64,000 nucleotides of DNA. Origin: Oscillibacter sp. ER4 (GTDB lineage Bacteria; Bacillota; Clostridia; Oscillospirales; Oscillospiraceae). Made by a program: the position numbers and the translations under genes. The DNA is taken from the NCBI RefSeq assembly GCF_000765235.1, contig NZ_JPJG01000002.1, positions 1 to 64,000 of the forward strand, read 5' to 3'. A model generated the notes under the pieces. It was not told the origin of the DNA. It saw only the letters and a list, made by a program, of their open reading frames with translations, and searched no databases. This document shows, piece after piece, positions 62,063 through 64,000 of the stretch; the stretch's first letter is position 1, and every line of letters starts with the position of its first letter.

Positions 62063-64000
62063 TTACACCTCAACGCCCTTGCCGTCGTTCCACTTCCACG
62101 CGCGGACCTCGGGCAGATCCACGCCGTTGTCCTTGATATACTGGCGGTGCTCAACGAGCTTGTCGTTCATCTTCTGGATGAGGTAAGCACCGCGGTTGCC
62201 GAGCTGCGGCAGGCGCTGCACCGTGTCGATGACGAGATCGAAGCGGTCGATATCGTTGAGCACGCGCATGTCGAACGGGGTCGTGATCGTGCCTTCCTCC
62301 TTATAGCCGCGCACGTGCAGGTTGCGGTTGTGGCGGCGGTAGGTCAGCTCGTGGATCAGCGTGGGATAGCCGTGGTAGGCAAAGATGATGGGCTTGTCCT
62401 TGGTAAAGAGCGTGTCGTACTCTGCGTCGGTCAGGCCGTGGGGATGCTCGGTGTGCGGCTGGAGCTTCATCAGGTCGACGACGTTCACGACACGGATCTT
62501 GAGCTCCGGCAGCTCGCGGCGCAGGATCGTCACAGCGGCGAGAGTCTCAAGCGTCGGCGTGTCGCCGCAGCAGGCCATGACGACGTCGGGCTCCTGGCCC
62601 TGATCGTTCGAGGCCCACTCCCAGATGCCGATGCCCTGCGTGCAGTGCTTGACGGCCTGCTCCATCGTCAGCCATTGCTGGCGCGGGTGTTTGCTCGCGA
62701 CGATGACGTTCACATAGTTACGGCTCTTGATGCAGTGGTCGAAGCAGGAGAGCAGGCAGTTGGCATCGGGCGGCAGATACATGCGCACGACGTCGGCCTT
62801 CTTGTTGGCGACGTGGTCGAGGAAGCCGGGGTCCTGATGCGTGAAGCCGTTGTGGTCCTGCTGCCAGACGTTGGAGGCGAGGATATAGTTGAGAGAGGCG
62901 ATATCGTGGCGCCAGGGGAGCTCATTGCACATCTTGAGCCACTTGGCGTGCTGGGAAAACATCGAGTCGACAATGCGGATGAAGGCCTCGTAGCTGTCAA
63001 AGAAGCCGTGGCGGCCCGTCAGCAGGTAACCTTCGAGGAAGCCCTCGCAGAAGTGCTCGGAGAGCATGGAGTCCATCACGCGGCCGTCGGGGTCAAGGTG
63101 CTCGTCGATGCCATCGATCTGCTTGTCGAGGAAGCGGCGGCCCGTGACGTCAAACACGGCCTGCAAACGGTTGGACGCCGTCTCGTCGGGCGCGAAGATG
63201 CGGAAGTTGCGCGACTCCATGTTGAGCTTCATCACATCGCGGACATAGGTGCCAAGGACGTACATGTCCTGCGCCTCGACCTCGCCGGGGGCGGGGATAT
63301 CGACCGCGTAGTCGCGGAAGTCGGGCGTGCGCAGGTCGCGCAGGAGAAGACCACCGTTGGCGTGCGGGTTTGCGCCCATGCGGTGCTCGCCCTTGGGCGG
63401 GAAGGACGCGATCAGCTCGACCGGCGTACCGTCCTCGTTGAAGAGCTCTTCGGGTTTGTAGGAGCGCAGCCATTGTTCGAGCAGCGGCAGGTGCTTGCTT
63501 TCATCCGCGCCCATGGAGATGGGCACCTGATGGGCGCGCCAGCTGCCTTCGATTGCGTTGCCGTCGACCTCCTTCGGACCGGTCCAGCCCTTCGGGGTGC
63601 GCAGCACGAGCATCGGCCAGCGGGGGCGGCTCGCCTTGCCGCTCTCTCGCGCGGTGCGCTGGATGCGCTTGATCTCGCGGATGGCCCAGTCGACCGCGGC
63701 GGCCATCTGCTGGTGCATCGTCTCGGGCTCGTCACCCTCGACAAAGCGCGGCTCCCAGCCGCAGCCGCGGAAGAAGCACTCGACCTCCTCGTGGCTCATG
63801 CGGGAGAAGATGGTCGGATTTGCGATCTTGAAGCCGTTTAAGTGCAGGATCGGCAGGACTGCGCCGTCGGTGATCGGGTTCATGAACTTGTTGCCGTGCC
63901 AGGACGTTGCGAGCGGGCCGGTCTCGGCCTCGCCGTCGCCGACGACGCAGGCCGCGATCAGGTCGGGGTTATCCGCCACCGCGCCGAAGGCGTGGGAGAG
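62063..64000 (-). CDS. xfp: Xylulose-5-phosphate/fructose-6-phosphate phosphoketolase (5' end outside the window)
   Basis: C-terminal 645 residues of a protein normally near 790-800; the frame is open to the right edge ([14 protein letters not shown]). Motifs: [21 protein letters not shown] (thiamine-diphosphate binding, core GDGEAETGP), [23 protein letters not shown] at the C-terminus, and [17 protein letters not shown] (core [11 protein letters not shown]). The enzyme cleaves xylulose-5-P or fructose-6-P to acetyl-phosphate with phosphate, giving a heterofermentative or bifid-type shunt. It is 13 bases upstream of the NifX-like gene, so they probably form an operon. Confidence 0.97.
   Translation of the reverse strand, partial: LSHAFGAVADNPDLIAACVVGDGEAETGPLATSWHGNKFMNPITDGAVLPILHLNGFKIANPTIFSRMSHEEVECFFRGCGWEPRFVEGDEPETMHQQMAAAVDWAIREIKRIQRTARESGKASRPRWPMLVLRTPKGWTGPKEVDGNAIEGSWRAHQVPISMGADESKHLPLLEQWLRSYKPEELFNEDGTPVELIASFPPKGEHRMGANPHANGGLLLRDLRTPDFRDYAVDIPAPGEVEAQDMYVLGTYVRDVMKLNMESRNFRIFAPDETASNRLQAVFDVTGRRFLDKQIDGIDEHLDPDGRVMDSMLSEHFCEGFLEGYLLTGRHGFFDSYEAFIRIVDSMFSQHAKWLKMCNELPWRHDIASLNYILASNVWQQDHNGFTHQDPGFLDHVANKKADVVRMYLPPDANCLLSCFDHCIKSRNYVNVIVASKHPRQQWLTMEQAVKHCTQGIGIWEWASNDQGQEPDVVMACCGDTPTLETLAAVTILRRELPELKIRVVNVVDLMKLQPHTEHPHGLTDAEYDTLFTKDKPIIFAYHGYPTLIHELTYRRHNRNLHVRGYKEEGTITTPFDMRVLNDIDRFDLVIDTVQRLPQLGNRGAYLIQKMNDKLVEHRQYIKDNGVDLPEVRAWKWNDGKGVEV

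Noticed and set aside
61997-63841. Long open frame on the plus strand (614 codons) opposite phosphoketolase
   Set aside because: Exact antisense shadow of a highly conserved gene in GC-rich DNA; no ribosome binding site or domain features.

Overview
The window comes from a GC-rich, spore-forming anaerobic Firmicute, most probably a member of the Clostridia close to Oscillospiraceae (clostridial cluster IV). The basis is gene content: sporulation genes ylbJ, yqfC and yqfD, a GerS-like lipoprotein paired with alr, reverse rubrerythrin, a BirA with a helix-turn-helix domain, HPr with a regulatory Ser46, MutS2, GlgD, GTP-type PEP carboxykinase, and strong sigma-A type promoters and Shine-Dalgarno sites. 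Genus is not resolved. No tRNA, rRNA, CRISPR array or intact insertion sequence was seen.

Layout. 1-6.5 kb: bioY under a BirA operator, reverse rubrerythrin with a duplicated 3' end and an integrase remnant, gerS-like/alr/mazF, small unknown genes, nrdR. 6.5-12 kb: DUF421/DUF4363 pair, glmS behind a glmS ribozyme, a lipoprotein, a small-multidrug-export-like membrane protein and an Asn/Gln-rich micropeptide. 12-14.1 kb: infC (ATT start)-rpmI-rplT with an attenuated leader, then a decayed tyrosine recombinase. 14.1-24.4 kb: ylbJ, yqfC-yqfD-phoH-ybeY, era, a small membrane protein, recO, mutS2; this classical cluster is split by two large dispersed repeats. 24.5-34 kb: HPr, uvrC, a G5/3D cell-wall protein, an ACT/UPF0210 pair, a TauE-like exporter, rsmA, pckG. 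34-45 kb: an SGNH hydrolase/MBOAT acyltransferase pair, birA (itself behind a BirA-like operator), a two-subunit chromate transporter, udk, a zinc-ribbon/Big2 protein, an ABC exporter, ylmH, a DUF896 gene and an XpaC-like gene. 45-53.2 kb: a complete glycogen operon glgB-glgC-glgD-glgA-glgP. 53.4-64 kb: small lipoproteins, a broken flavodoxin-family gene beside a flavin reductase and HxlR regulator, a DEAD-box helicase, an oligopeptide-type binding lipoprotein, a cation/proton antiporter, an SH3 protein, a NifX-like protein and the C-terminal 645 codons of phosphoketolase running off the right edge.

The least ordinary content lies between genes. Two families of dispersed, hairpin-rich intergenic repeats occur. 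Family A (about 0.6-0.8 kb, five copies: 1-445, 9838-10420, 18194-18895, 20370-21150, 56940-57600, both orientations) and family B (about 0.2 kb, three copies: 34118-34309, 39041-39250, 53212-53400) both show stems whose two arms change together between copies, so secondary structure rather than coding appears to be conserved. They share one sequence module. The 3' ends of rubrerythrin and era are each duplicated just downstream of the gene. In the rubrerythrin case one copy carries a run of purely synonymous changes and an integrase N-terminal remnant sits between the copies, which looks like the scar of an element that integrates into gene 3' ends. These are the best candidates for something undescribed.

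Metabolically the window describes a glycogen-storing fermenter (glycogen cycle, GTP-PEPCK, phosphoketolase) that imports biotin under BirA control, makes aminosugars under ribozyme control and defends against oxygen with rubrerythrin.
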